13,425 nt of DNA from JBOFDK01 sp051650305 (lineage in GTDB: Bacteria > Bacillota > Clostridia > Lachnospirales > Cellulosilyticaceae). The translations under genes and the position numbers were made by a program. Shown piece after piece: positions 1 to 6,308 of this stretch (position 1 is its first letter; every line of letters begins with the position of its first letter). The DNA lies in NCBI GenBank assembly GCA_051650305.1, contig JBOFIT010000017.1, positions 1 through 13,425 of the forward strand. The letters run 5' to 3'. The notes beneath the pieces are model-generated. The model did no database searches. It worked only from the letters and a program-made list of their open reading frames with translations, and was not told the DNA's origin.

Positions 1-36
1 GTAGAAGAAATAGAAGCGTTTATGGCGAGACGTTAA
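1..36 (+). CDS. C-terminal end of an unidentified gene (partial)
   Basis: An open frame enters from the left edge and reads VEEIEAFMARR before a TAA stop. Only eleven residues are visible, so the product cannot be named. The main support is the strong hairpin terminator that begins at the stop codon, which is where one would expect it behind a real gene. Confidence 0.45.
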   Translation, partial: VEEIEAFMARR

Positions 37-74
37 AAAACTGTTAGAATCGTGAGATTCTAGCAGTTTTTTAT
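35..74 (+). terminator. Rho-independent terminator
   Basis: A 17-bp stem (35-51 pairing with 56-72, one G-T wobble) closes on a GTGA loop. The 3' arm ends in a run of T. The A-run on the 5' side means it could also act in the other direction. It ends the partial gene at the left edge. Confidence 0.85.
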
Positions 75-77
75 TTT

Positions 78-132
78 CTTAAGGAAACTTAAGATTCCCG
101 TTAAGTGGTTCTTAATACTTTTTCGGTAAAAT
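78..132 (+). promoter_or_regulatory. Four TTAAG-type direct repeats followed by a -10-like box
   Basis: TTAAG occurs at 79-83, 89-93 and 101-105, and TTAAT at 112-116, giving steps of 10, 12 and 11 bases, about one helical turn each. A TAAAAT -10 candidate (127-132) lies 10 bases after the last box, and there is no good -35. Phased direct repeats beside a -10 are the usual layout of sites for OmpR/PhoB-family response regulators (Pho boxes; streptococcal CiaR uses TTTAAG pairs). This is probably an activator-dependent promoter for the glycosyltransferase gene at 232. A second possible promoter, TGGAAA-N17-TAGAAT (173-201), lies closer to the gene. Confidence 0.5.
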
Positions 133-135
133 GAA

Positions 136-153
136 TCTAACAAAAATGTTAGA
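136..153. repeat. Perfect 7-bp inverted repeat in the 5' leader
   Basis: TCTAACA (136-142) and TGTTAGA (147-153) are separated by AAAA. The repeat begins a few bases after the -10 candidate at 127-132, so it would sit near the transcription start or in the early leader. It could be an operator or a small RNA hairpin. No T-run follows, so it is not a terminator. Confidence 0.4.
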
Positions 154-231
154 AAACTGTAAGCTAATACGATGGAAATGGTCATACTTAAAAGATAGAA
201 TAGAGTTATACCACGAAGGGAGGAGATAAAC

Positions 232-891
232 ATGAAAAAATGGATGAAGAGGCTTGTGTTATTCAGTATGATTTTAGGATGCTTAGCAGTAGGTGGGGTA
301 TTGGGCATAGGCTATGGCATTTACCAAGAAGTAATAGAGACAACGAGTATAGAAGAAAAAGTAAAAAACATACAAGATAAACCAAGCTATGTAGCGACAG
401 AGGACATTGATGCAGATTTCTTGCATGGTATCGTCGCTGTAGAAGACCATCGTTTTTATAAACATGGCGCCATAGACTTGATAGGGCTTATGCGTGCAGT
501 AATGGTTAATCTCCAAGCAGGGGAATTGGTGCAAGGGGGAAGTACGATCACTCAGCAATTAGCTAAAAATATGTACTTTAGTAGTGAGCAGACATTAGAA
601 AGAAAACTAGGTGAGCTTTTCGTAGCAGCAGAACTAGAAAAGCTTTATGATAAAGAGGAAATCTTAGAAATTTATATCAATGAAATATACTTTGGAAATG
701 GTTGTTATGGCATAGGTGAGGCATCCCAGAAGTTTTTAGGGAAAGACCCAAGTGATTTATCACGAGAAGAAGCAGCTTTTTTAGCAGGGCTTCCACAGTC
801 ACCAAGTCGCTATGCTACCAATGAAGTACTTGCTAAAGAAAGACAACAAGTGGTCTTAAACGCCATGGATAACAATAAAACAAGCAAGTAA
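232..891 (+). CDS. Monofunctional peptidoglycan glycosyltransferase (GT51)
   Basis: The product polymerises lipid II into glycan strands at the outer face of the membrane. The 219-residue protein has a cationic N-terminus and one membrane segment at about residues 9-30 (a signal anchor), followed by a GT51 domain. Visible motifs are EDHRFYKH at 71-78 with the catalytic Glu71, GGSTITQQLAKN at 102-113, RKLGE at 124-128 with the second conserved acid Glu128, and ILEIYINEIYFGNGCYGIGEA at 144-164. The 57-residue gap between the two acids matches the family. No transpeptidase domain follows, and the length fits stand-alone enzymes rather than a cut-off class A PBP. The ATG at 232 has a GGGAGGAG ribosome site six bases upstream. 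The last residues lie inside the terminator palindrome shared with the convergent gene. The family assignment is secure; which cell-wall process it serves is unknown. Confidence 0.93.
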   Translation: MKKWMKRLVLFSMILGCLAVGGVLGIGYGIYQEVIETTSIEEKVKNIQDKPSYVATEDIDADFLHGIVAVEDHRFYKHGAIDLIGLMRAVMVNLQAGELVQGGSTITQQLAKNMYFSSEQTLERKLGELFVAAELEKLYDKEEILEIYINEIYFGNGCYGIGEASQKFLGKDPSDLSREEAAFLAGLPQSPSRYATNEVLAKERQQVVLNAMDNNKTSK

Positions 892-918
892 GCGGTGCTT
901 ACTTGCTTGTTTTATTGT
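872..918. terminator. Bidirectional terminator shared by convergent genes
   Basis: A perfect 22-bp inverted repeat (872-893 and 897-918) has only a 3-base GGT loop. Each arm ends in a run of A or T, so it can terminate transcription from both sides. The stop codons of both flanking genes lie inside it (889-891 on plus, 899-901 on minus), so the palindrome also codes for the C-termini of both proteins. Confidence 0.9.
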
Positions 919-1225
919 GTGCTTGGAGAAGCTTATTTTTTTTGTTGGAAAGAAAGACAGCACCTAAAATAAAGATAATCCCTACTATGTAAGCGACGCT
1001 ATTTCCCAGTGCCATATAAAGGAAAGGCACGATAATAAGTAAAATCCCTATAAGCATATAATAAAGAGATAAATAACGTGTATAATGACGACGTGCATCT
1101 TCAGGTAAGCGTAGACTGTCTAGATACTCTACGGTAGAAGCACTTGGTTTTGTAGGAAGGTTGGCACTTTTAACGATGTAGTAAAAGCCCACGCCCACAA
1201 AAAGCAACACAAAATAAATATTCAT
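899..1225 (-). CDS. Small membrane protein of unknown function
   Basis: I do not recognise this 108-residue protein. It has three hydrophobic stretches likely to span the membrane, at about residues 3-19, 52-72 and 75-93. Between the first and second is a polar segment (about 20-51) rich in charged residues, with the stretch LPEDARRHYTRYLSLYY leading into helix 2. The C-terminus is basic (KKNKLLQAHNKTSK). The ATG is preceded by AAAGGAG (complement of 1232-1238). It converges on the glycosyltransferase gene with seven bases between the two stop codons, and diverges from the membrane-protein gene at 1315. Coding status is supported by the ribosome site, the terminator and the conventional membrane topology, but no function can be inferred. 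Confidence 0.75.
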   Translation of the reverse strand: MNIYFVLLFVGVGFYYIVKSANLPTKPSASTVEYLDSLRLPEDARRHYTRYLSLYYMLIGILLIIVPFLYMALGNSVAYIVGIIFILGAVFLSNKKNKLLQAHNKTSK

Positions 1226-1251
1226 AGTATTCTCCTTTGTATAAGCTATTG

Positions 1252-1285
1252 TTGTTTGAATAAGTATACTATATAATTATATAAT
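1252..1285. promoter_or_regulatory. Divergent promoter region
   Basis: The short gap between two divergent genes is very AT-rich. On plus, TTGAAT (1256-1261) lies 18 bases before a perfect TATAAT (1280-1285); another TATAAT is at 1272-1277. On minus, TATACT (complement of 1263-1268) could be the -10 for the small membrane protein gene, without a clear -35. The palindrome AGTATACT at 1263-1270 lies inside the overlap of the two promoters. Confidence 0.5.
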
Positions 1286-1314
1286 AAAAAGACGAATAAA
1301 GAAAGGATGATCAC

Positions 1315-1971
1315 ATGAAGAAGTCGGCAAATGCGGGACTTTATCTCGGCATACTTTTAGTATTGGTAGGTATCATTTTCTTTTTAGATTTAAATCAATT
1401 ATTACCAGAACAAGCAGTCAGTCAATACATTAATTTTATACTAGGCATCCTATGTTTTGTAGCGTATCTACGTCAGAAGCGTATGAGTTTACTGATGGTT
1501 GCCACCTTTTTTATAGGAAACGGTTTACTTATCACACTTGACCAGCGGTTAGATGCGTTTGTTTATTTTGCAGGCCTTTTACTTATACCAGGACTTATGT
1601 TTATGGTAGCTTTCGTTGTGAAGAAAGCACTGGGTTACCTCATACCTGGAGCGATGCTCATAAGCTGGGGGATTTACGTAATGTTACTCATGACGGATGT
1701 GCTTAATGGCTTTACGATGACAGTGGGCATGGCTTTTATATTCACAGCTATCGGCTTTTTGGCTATCTTTTTGTTTGAGCCAGAGATGTGGGCAGGGATA
1801 CCAAGTCTGATTATCGGCGTCATTGGTATTGTGATTGTCACCTTAGGATTAGGCGAAGGGGCAAGGCACATTCTTTTCAACATCACATGCATTGGCGTTG
1901 TCATCATCGGATTAATGCTTATCATAAGAAGTTTGCTACATCATCATAAAGGGGACCAAGGAGAAGAATAA
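1315..1971 (+). CDS. Multi-pass membrane protein of unknown function
   Basis: This 218-residue protein is mostly hydrophobic, with about eight predicted membrane helices (roughly 7-25, 36-52, 58-75, 81-103, 106-128, 134-154, 158-179 and 185-207). The loops are short, and the tail is polar with His and acidic residues (HHHKGDQGEE). No catalytic or transport motif was recognised. The N-terminal part, a glycine-containing helix followed by another helix, loosely recalls the small LiaI/LiaF-like membrane modules of Firmicutes, but that is only an impression. The ATG has AAAGGA eight bases upstream. Its stop overlaps the next start as TAATG, so the two proteins are translationally coupled and may work together. 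The function is unknown. Confidence 0.85.
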   Translation: MKKSANAGLYLGILLVLVGIIFFLDLNQLLPEQAVSQYINFILGILCFVAYLRQKRMSLLMVATFFIGNGLLITLDQRLDAFVYFAGLLLIPGLMFMVAFVVKKALGYLIPGAMLISWGIYVMLLMTDVLNGFTMTVGMAFIFTAIGFLAIFLFEPEMWAGIPSLIIGVIGIVIVTLGLGEGARHILFNITCIGVVIIGLMLIIRSLLHHHKGDQGEE

Positions 1972-2387
1972 TGCCAACAGGAACAGTACAGAAGATAGAA
2001 GGCGATTATGCCATCGTGACCATTGAAAGACAGGATATGTGTGGGGAATGCCATGCCTGTGAAGTCATCGGGGAAATTAAAAGGTGTCAGATTAAGTGTA
2101 TCAATACATGTCAGGCAACGATAGATGAAGAAGTAGAGGTAGACCTTTCCAATCAGTCGTTCCTTAAAGCGACTTTGCTGATGTATGGGGTACCACTAGC
2201 TGGCCTTTTAGTAGGGATTTGCTTAGGGGCATTACTACCTGGCGAAGAAGGGAATTTCGTAAAGGAGTTCGGTATGATTATCGGAGGACTAGGGCTTATG
2301 ACCCTTTCCTTTTTATGGATACGTCACCGCGACAAGCAAAATCATTACACCGAATTACTTCCTAAAATTAAACGCATGAAAGTATAA
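1971..2387 (+). CDS. RseC/MucC (SoxR-reducing) family protein
   Basis: The 138-residue protein has a small N-terminal domain opening with GTVQKIEGDYAIVTIER, then a cysteine cluster (Cys24, 27, 30, 39, 43 and 47; CGECHAC then CQIKCINTC). Two membrane helices follow at about 68-88 and 98-117, with a basic cytoplasmic tail. This order is the RseC/MucC pattern. In proteobacteria, members modulate sigma-E signalling (RseC) or take part in reducing SoxR alongside Rnf-type electron transport; the cysteines may bind an iron-sulfur cluster or metal. Here no rnf or sigma-E gene is present, and the partner is the membrane protein whose stop codon overlaps this start by one base. The ribosome site AAGGAGAAGA lies inside that upstream gene. 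Family membership is fairly sure, but the role in this organism is open. Confidence 0.85.
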   Translation: MPTGTVQKIEGDYAIVTIERQDMCGECHACEVIGEIKRCQIKCINTCQATIDEEVEVDLSNQSFLKATLLMYGVPLAGLLVGICLGALLPGEEGNFVKEFGMIIGGLGLMTLSFLWIRHRDKQNHYTELLPKIKRMKV

Positions 2388-2416
2388 AAGACGAGGCCAT
2401 AGACCTCGTCTTTTAT
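2384..2416. terminator. Bidirectional terminator
   Basis: A 13-bp perfect stem (2384-2396 with 2404-2416) encloses a 7-base loop, with an A-run on one side and a T-run on the other. The stops of the RseC-family gene (2385-2387) and of the convergent gene (2413-2415) both fall within the stem. Confidence 0.9.
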
Positions 2417-3639
2417 TTTGGTGCGGCATCGAAAGTAGAGATATTTTCCATGAACGCTTTGGTAGCTGACTTTAAACTTTGAGGGGGACGCTGTGAAAAA
2501 TTTGGTTCTAAGGGAGCTGAAGGCAAGTCGTTTTCAATTCTTTCTGGAATAGGTGGTGCCAGTGGTGTGGGCATAATCATAGAAGGTGAAGGTGTGGCAC
2601 TCACTGGAGCAGTCGGTGTAGCAGAAAGTTTAACCCCTTCTAATAGAAGTTCCAGTTCAGTCGTTGGCATAAGATCAGGATGGATACCTACAATATCAAG
2701 AGAACCGATGATGCCGATACGTAAAGTATGAGCAAGGGTGACGTGAACAGCAGTGGTCTTTAAATCAAAGGGACCTATGCCACGGTAAGCGTAGGGTGCG
2801 AAGGGACCTTGTAATGAACAAGGAACGGCGGCACTAAAGCTAAGGCCTTGGTCAATAGATAAAAGCATATAAAGTTGCTCACCATAGGTATAAGTAACCC
2901 AAAGATAGCCTGCAAAATAAAAAATACAAGGTACTTGTGTGGCTGCAGCGAGCGGAAGATTGATTTCTCTTTGATGAAGGGTATTGAGGTAGCCTACTTG
3001 CTGCTTACCATAAGCATCCTTAATGTAAATAACGTGTAAAATCTGGTCACTGAGACAACAGTTAAAATCTATAATAGGTATATCGGAAGTATAAAGTACA
3101 GAAGTTTGAAGGCCAGCAGGTGTAACCGTCACTAATTTTAGCAGATACCGTTGATTAAAATCTGTATAAAGCACATAGAGGGTATCATCCGTAGCAAGCA
3201 TCTTTACCACACTGGCATCAGGAAGAGATGGAATCAGGGTATTGAGTGTTGAAGCATTGGGATCAAGTGGCTGATACATAAGCGAACGTGACATACCCGT
3301 AGGATGCTTTACACTATAAAATAAGTAGAGTTGCCCATTGATGGTGTGTAAGTTCAGGTGTTTGAAAGCATACTGCCCCTGAGCATCTTCAAGGACGAAT
3401 TTCTTTTGAGGCATACCTTTATCAAAGTGAATATAGATAATTTGGTTTTTGTTGCTTTCTGTAAGCACGTGCATGCGACCCTGGCTATCTAAAGTGGCAG
3501 AAAAAGACTCGGTAGAAAAGGAATGAACTTGGTAGGTCTTTGCGAACCCATCTTTTGTAAAAGGATGGCAAAAAATCCCTTGACGAGGGTGATGGTCGAT
3601 AATCATGAAGGAGTCGGGTGTCCTGAGAAGAAAATTCAT
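2413..3639 (-). CDS. Beta-propeller-like protein with proline-rich C-terminus, function unknown
   Basis: The 408-residue protein has no signal peptide and no membrane helix. Residues about 35-320 contain repeated beta-strand units of similar shape (for example RMHVLTESNKNQIIYI, QLYLFYSVKH, TLYVLYTDFNQRYLLKL, ILHVIYIKD, YLWVTYTYGEQLYMLLS), as in beta-propellers. SIDQGLSFS at 261-269 resembles an Asp-box (SxDxGxxF/W) of sialidase-type propellers. Residues about 339-388 form a Pro/Ser/Thr/Ala-rich, probably disordered linker, followed by a short tail (AFMENISTF). The ATG has AGGAGG upstream on the minus strand. The gene is divergent from the cysteine-rich protein gene and shares its 155-base upstream region. 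A scaffold or spore-associated role is possible from that context alone. I do not recognise a named family. Confidence 0.8.
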   Translation of the reverse strand: MNFLLRTPDSFMIIDHHPRQGIFCHPFTKDGFAKTYQVHSFSTESFSATLDSQGRMHVLTESNKNQIIYIHFDKGMPQKKFVLEDAQGQYAFKHLNLHTINGQLYLFYSVKHPTGMSRSLMYQPLDPNASTLNTLIPSLPDASVVKMLATDDTLYVLYTDFNQRYLLKLVTVTPAGLQTSVLYTSDIPIIDFNCCLSDQILHVIYIKDAYGKQQVGYLNTLHQREINLPLAAATQVPCIFYFAGYLWVTYTYGEQLYMLLSIDQGLSFSAAVPCSLQGPFAPYAYRGIGPFDLKTTAVHVTLAHTLRIGIIGSLDIVGIHPDLMPTTELELLLEGVKLSATPTAPVSATPSPSMIMPTPLAPPIPERIENDLPSAPLEPNFSQRPPQSLKSATKAFMENISTFDAAPK

Positions 3640-3707
3640 AAAAATAGCCTCCTAAATATAACTTATTAACATCATATTTATCTAAAAATAATTTTATACA
3701 TAAATGT

Positions 3708-3736
3708 CACCAAATAACCACTTTTCCCATATTATA
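3708..3736 (+). promoter_or_regulatory. Candidate sigma-K-type promoter
   Basis: CACC (3708-3711) is followed after 16 bases by CATATTATA (3728-3736). This fits the Bacillus sigma-K pattern mACm, a spacer of 16-17, then CATAnnnTA. The match to a sigma-A promoter is poor: TATTAT has only TCACCA at -35. If used, it would place the cysteine-rich protein gene at 3795 under late mother-cell sporulation control. Confidence 0.5.
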
Positions 3737-3794
3737 GTAATGAAAAACGACATTTTGTGATGCACCCTAGCAAACATGTAGGAGGTTTGAATTT

Positions 3795-4838
3795 ATGAGC
3801 AAAACTTGTTGTAACGACACAAAATATTTTAAAACACCCAATGCAGGCATTTGTGACCTATGTCATCCATGTGAAAAATCTGCATTAGAAAATACAGCAA
3901 TCTGTCCCCCAATTGGTGAACCCAAAGTATTAACAATGATGGCACCAGTCGTATTCGATGAATGTGGTATCAACCTATGCCGTGTTCTTTCTTTAGAAAA
4001 TTTAGTGGATGCATGTGCATACCCAAGCAATAGAACAACAGACATTTTATTTGACGCAATTACAGTATGTGATATTGAGCAAGCAAGCAAAATCCAATTA
4101 CAAGTAGTAGATATCGACTTCAACTTCATTTGCCCAAAAACTTGTAGATATTCTGAAATTAAACCAACTAAAAACACACCTAACTTATCTCGCGTAACTT
4201 TAAGAGACATCGATGTAACTTTTGCAGTACAACTCATCAGCGGCAATTGTAAAGTTTACAAAGAAGGCATGATGACCCTTCGTTATTTACCAGGTGAAAA
4301 CTGCCCAGGATACGACCAAGATACCAACCCAAGCAACATTAGCTTCGACTTATACACACCATACGGTATCTCTTATGCACCAGAAAATCCAGCAGGATGC
4401 AACAAACTTGTACCAACTATCAACTATATTGGATTTGTTGAAAATCAACACTGTGATAACTGTGAATGTGATCGCCCATGTCATGAATACAAAACATTTG
4501 AATCAAACAATAGCTTAAGACAAGGAATCTCAGCACAAGCACTTGCAAAAGTAATCGGTATTGATGATGAATGTATGGCCATTGGTCTTACCCTTTATAT
4601 CAAATCAGTTTACTTCGTACAATACAAATTCAAAAATGAAGGACTTTGTGTACCTCCTAAGTTCTTAGCAGTAAATACCCAAGAAGTAAGCAGCTGCAGA
4701 AAATTCTGTGATGGCGATTTACTCGAGCAAAGCATCAAACCATTAGACGTCTGTGAAAAACCAAAAACCATTCCAACAGGATGCTGTAATGTATGCGGAT
4801 GCAAGCCATCAGCATGTAAATGCAACTGTAAATGCTAA
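3795..4838 (+). CDS. Cysteine-rich protein, candidate spore-surface structural protein
   Basis: I do not recognise a named family. The 347-residue protein contains 32 cysteines (about 9 percent), spread along the chain and concentrated at both ends: Cys5, 6, 20, 23 and 26 at the start; CDNCECDRPC at 220-229; and eight in the last 18 residues (CCNVCGCKPSACKCNCKC). The central part has beta-rich stretches (IQLQVVDIDFNFIC, RVTLRDIDVTFAVQL, ALAKVIGI, LTLYIKSVYFVQYKF). There is no signal peptide or membrane helix. Codon choice (AAC, ATC and CCA frequent) suggests abundant expression, as does a strong TAGGAGGTTT ribosome site. The upstream sequence matches a sigma-K promoter. Cysteine-rich, disulfide-linked proteins such as CdeC of Clostridioides difficile build the exosporium, so a coat or exosporium role is my inference. 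A metal-binding (metallothionein-like) role is the alternative. Confidence 0.85.
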   Translation: MSKTCCNDTKYFKTPNAGICDLCHPCEKSALENTAICPPIGEPKVLTMMAPVVFDECGINLCRVLSLENLVDACAYPSNRTTDILFDAITVCDIEQASKIQLQVVDIDFNFICPKTCRYSEIKPTKNTPNLSRVTLRDIDVTFAVQLISGNCKVYKEGMMTLRYLPGENCPGYDQDTNPSNISFDLYTPYGISYAPENPAGCNKLVPTINYIGFVENQHCDNCECDRPCHEYKTFESNNSLRQGISAQALAKVIGIDDECMAIGLTLYIKSVYFVQYKFKNEGLCVPPKFLAVNTQEVSSCRKFCDGDLLEQSIKPLDVCEKPKTIPTGCCNVCGCKPSACKCNCKC

Positions 4839-4850
4839 TCAATAAGTAAC

Positions 4851-4888
4851 AAAAAAGTTGGTGCCCCCTAAAGGACACCAACTTTTTT
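4851..4888. terminator. Bidirectional terminator
   Basis: A perfect 13-bp outer stem (4851-4863 with 4876-4888) has six A on one side and six T on the other. The loop can pair further (CC with GG). It serves the cysteine-rich gene on plus and the exporter gene on minus, whose stop lies three bases beyond the T-run. Confidence 0.92.
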
Positions 4889-4891
4889 GTT

Positions 4892-5332
4892 TTAAAGCTT
4901 TTGGCGTGTACTTCTAAAAAGAAGTGGAAGAAGTGCAGCAAGGATAATAGCACCTGCAATCACACCTGAAAGTTGGAAGGTGAGAAGTGCAGCTTCTAAA
5001 GCAGCTGTGTACTCTGAGAAAAGCAGGTGATACATGGTACGGTAAAGCCCGATACCAGGTACTAGTGGAATGATGCCGGCAATGAGAAAGACTGTGACCG
5101 GTGCTTTTTTTGATTTTGCAAGAAAATAAGAGCACTCTGCTACGATAAAAGCAGCTACAAAAGTAGAAAGCACAGGAGAAACGGCGTACATTTCACCAAG
5201 GGTATAAATGGTCCAACCAATAGAACCTACAAGACCACACATAAAGAGGTGTGTCTTTCTAACGTTAAAGATAATCGAAAAGCAGATGGTCGCAAAAAAA
5301 GCACTGACCGCATTAATGAGTAAATACAACAT
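4892..5332 (-). CDS. Threonine/serine exporter, small subunit (ThrE_2/YjjB-like)
   Basis: The 146-residue protein has about five membrane helices and corresponds to the C-terminal half of ThrE-type exporters (DUF3815, E. coli YjjB type). The signature PLVPGIGLYRTMYHL is at residues 89-103, followed by a helix pair ending in LLPLLFRSTRQKL. In actinobacteria ThrE is one long protein that exports threonine and serine; many Firmicutes carry it as two genes, as here. Its start codon directly follows the stop of the larger subunit gene (TAAATG), and its ribosome site AGGAGGC is inside that gene, so the two are coupled. The family is clear. The substrate in this organism is assumed from the family, and a dicarboxylate-related role, as proposed for some YjjPB proteins, is possible. 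Confidence 0.9.
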   Translation of the reverse strand: MLYLLINAVSAFFATICFSIIFNVRKTHLFMCGLVGSIGWTIYTLGEMYAVSPVLSTFVAAFIVAECSYFLAKSKKAPVTVFLIAGIIPLVPGIGLYRTMYHLLFSEYTAALEAALLTFQLSGVIAGAIILAALLPLLFRSTRQKL

Positions 5333-6115
5333 TTATAGTATGCCTCCTAAAAATAGTCCAATAATCATAGGAATCCCTACACCAGCGGCAATGGCCACAG
5401 CGATGAATAAAGCTTCTACCCCACGGGAAATACCAGAAAGTAATTCGTCACCAATGGTATCACGAATGGCATTGGTAAAAGCAACCCCAGGTACGAGGGA
5501 CATGATGCAGCCAATGACAATGGCTTCACTATTTAGTAAATCAGGGGCAAAAAGTGTTGTCAAAGTGACGACCCCACCAATAACCAAAGAAACGATGAAG
5601 AGTATAAAGTAATTAACGATTTCTTTAGCACGTAAGTTGAATTGCAAATAGGCAATGGTTACGCCAGTAAAGAAAGCAATGATAAATTCCAGTACCATCC
5701 CTTGAAACATCAGACAGAAAAAGCCAGAGCTTAAGCCAGTGGCTAAGACCACCCAGTGTTTTGGATAGGCAGGTGTGCGCTCGATTTCATCTAAAGCGGT
5801 GGTAGCTTCTGCTAAAGAAAGGGCACCTGTCACATAATCTCTCGAAAGCTGATTCACGTATTCGATTTTATCAAGACGTGTACTACGGTTTTTGATACGG
5901 CGTAAAGTAGAACATGAAGGAGAGCCTTCTCCTTTGATGGTTGCCATAATAACAGTAGGTGTTACGAATGTATCCACATGAGAAAAACCATGGAAAGATA
6001 AGAGTCGTGTAATGGTATCTTCCACACGATACGTTTCAGCACCGCTTTTGAGCATGATTTCACCTACACGGACAGCAAAAAAAAGTATAGATTCTGAAAG
6101 TAAATTTTCGTTCAT
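5333..6115 (-). CDS. Threonine/serine exporter, large subunit (ThrE_1/YjjP-like)
   Basis: The 260-residue protein has an N-terminal cytoplasmic domain (about 1-118) and about five membrane helices after it, between 121 and 258. This is the DUF1212 or ThrE N-terminal half architecture. Visible family motifs are MLKSGAETYRVEDTI at 21-35, a TPTVIMATI strand at 52-60, and SLVPGVAFTNAIRDTIGDELLSG at 206-228. The ATG at 6115 (minus strand) is preceded by a GAGGA ribosome site. It is the first gene of a two-gene operon with the small subunit and has a well-formed sigma-A promoter upstream. Together the two proteins are expected to form a membrane carrier exporting small amino acids or related acids. 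The family is sure; the substrate is inferred. Confidence 0.92.
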   Translation of the reverse strand: MNENLLSESILFFAVRVGEIMLKSGAETYRVEDTITRLLSFHGFSHVDTFVTPTVIMATIKGEGSPSCSTLRRIKNRSTRLDKIEYVNQLSRDYVTGALSLAEATTALDEIERTPAYPKHWVVLATGLSSGFFCLMFQGMVLEFIIAFFTGVTIAYLQFNLRAKEIVNYFILFIVSLVIGGVVTLTTLFAPDLLNSEAIVIGCIMSLVPGVAFTNAIRDTIGDELLSGISRGVEALFIAVAIAAGVGIPMIIGLFLGGIL

Positions 6116-6150
6116 AGCGCTCCTCGTAAGTCATAAGAATATTTAACATA

Positions 6151-6179
6151 AGTATACAGTCATGAAAGTGGGATGTAAA
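6151..6179 (-). promoter_or_regulatory. Sigma-A promoter of the exporter operon
   Basis: On the minus strand, TTTACA (complement of 6174-6179) is followed after exactly 17 bases by TATACT (complement of 6151-6156). Both boxes differ from consensus by one base. The -10 lies about 36 bases before the start codon of the large subunit gene. Confidence 0.75.
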
Positions 6180-6228
6180 GGCAAAGGAAAGGATTACAAG
6201 AGAAAAGCATAAAAATGTCTGTAAATAC

Positions 6229-6258
6229 TTGAAAAATCCAGAATAATGATGTTAATAT
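6229..6258 (+). promoter_or_regulatory. Candidate promoter of iorAB
   Basis: TTGAAA (6229-6234) is followed after 18 bases by TAATAT (6253-6258), about 50 bases before the iorA start. The -35 is good and the -10 weak. The rest of the gap 6116-6308 is A-rich, and I see no operator or riboswitch in it. Confidence 0.45.
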
Positions 6259-6308
6259 TAAGTAACAATTCAAAAAAGAATATAAAACAAACAAAAAAGG
6301 GGGATAAT

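Noticed and set aside
232..891. GT51 protein as a truncated class A penicillin-binding protein
   Set aside because: The domain is complete, and the stop is followed at once by a terminator. No transpeptidase remnant (SxxK, SxN or KTG) is seen in the short space downstream, so a genuine stand-alone enzyme is more likely.
3863..4246. Open frame of 127 codons on minus, antisense to the cysteine-rich gene
   Set aside because: No ribosome site or promoter is seen, and the plus-strand gene has a strong site, a terminator and a coherent cysteine pattern.
5208..5612. Open frame of 134 codons on plus, antisense to the exporter genes
   Set aside because: It lies fully over two well-identified genes on the other strand, has no ribosome site, and has a composition expected of an antisense shadow.
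6246..6308. Longer N-terminus for IorA starting at ATG 6246
   Set aside because: The extra 21 residues are Lys/Asn/Ser-rich and unlike the family, overlap the promoter -10 region, and have no ribosome site. The ATG at 6309 has GGGGG upstream and gives the usual N-terminus.
6116..6308. Riboswitch or T-box upstream of iorA
   Set aside because: The leader after the promoter candidate is only about 45 bases and A-rich, with no stable stems or specifier/antiterminator elements.
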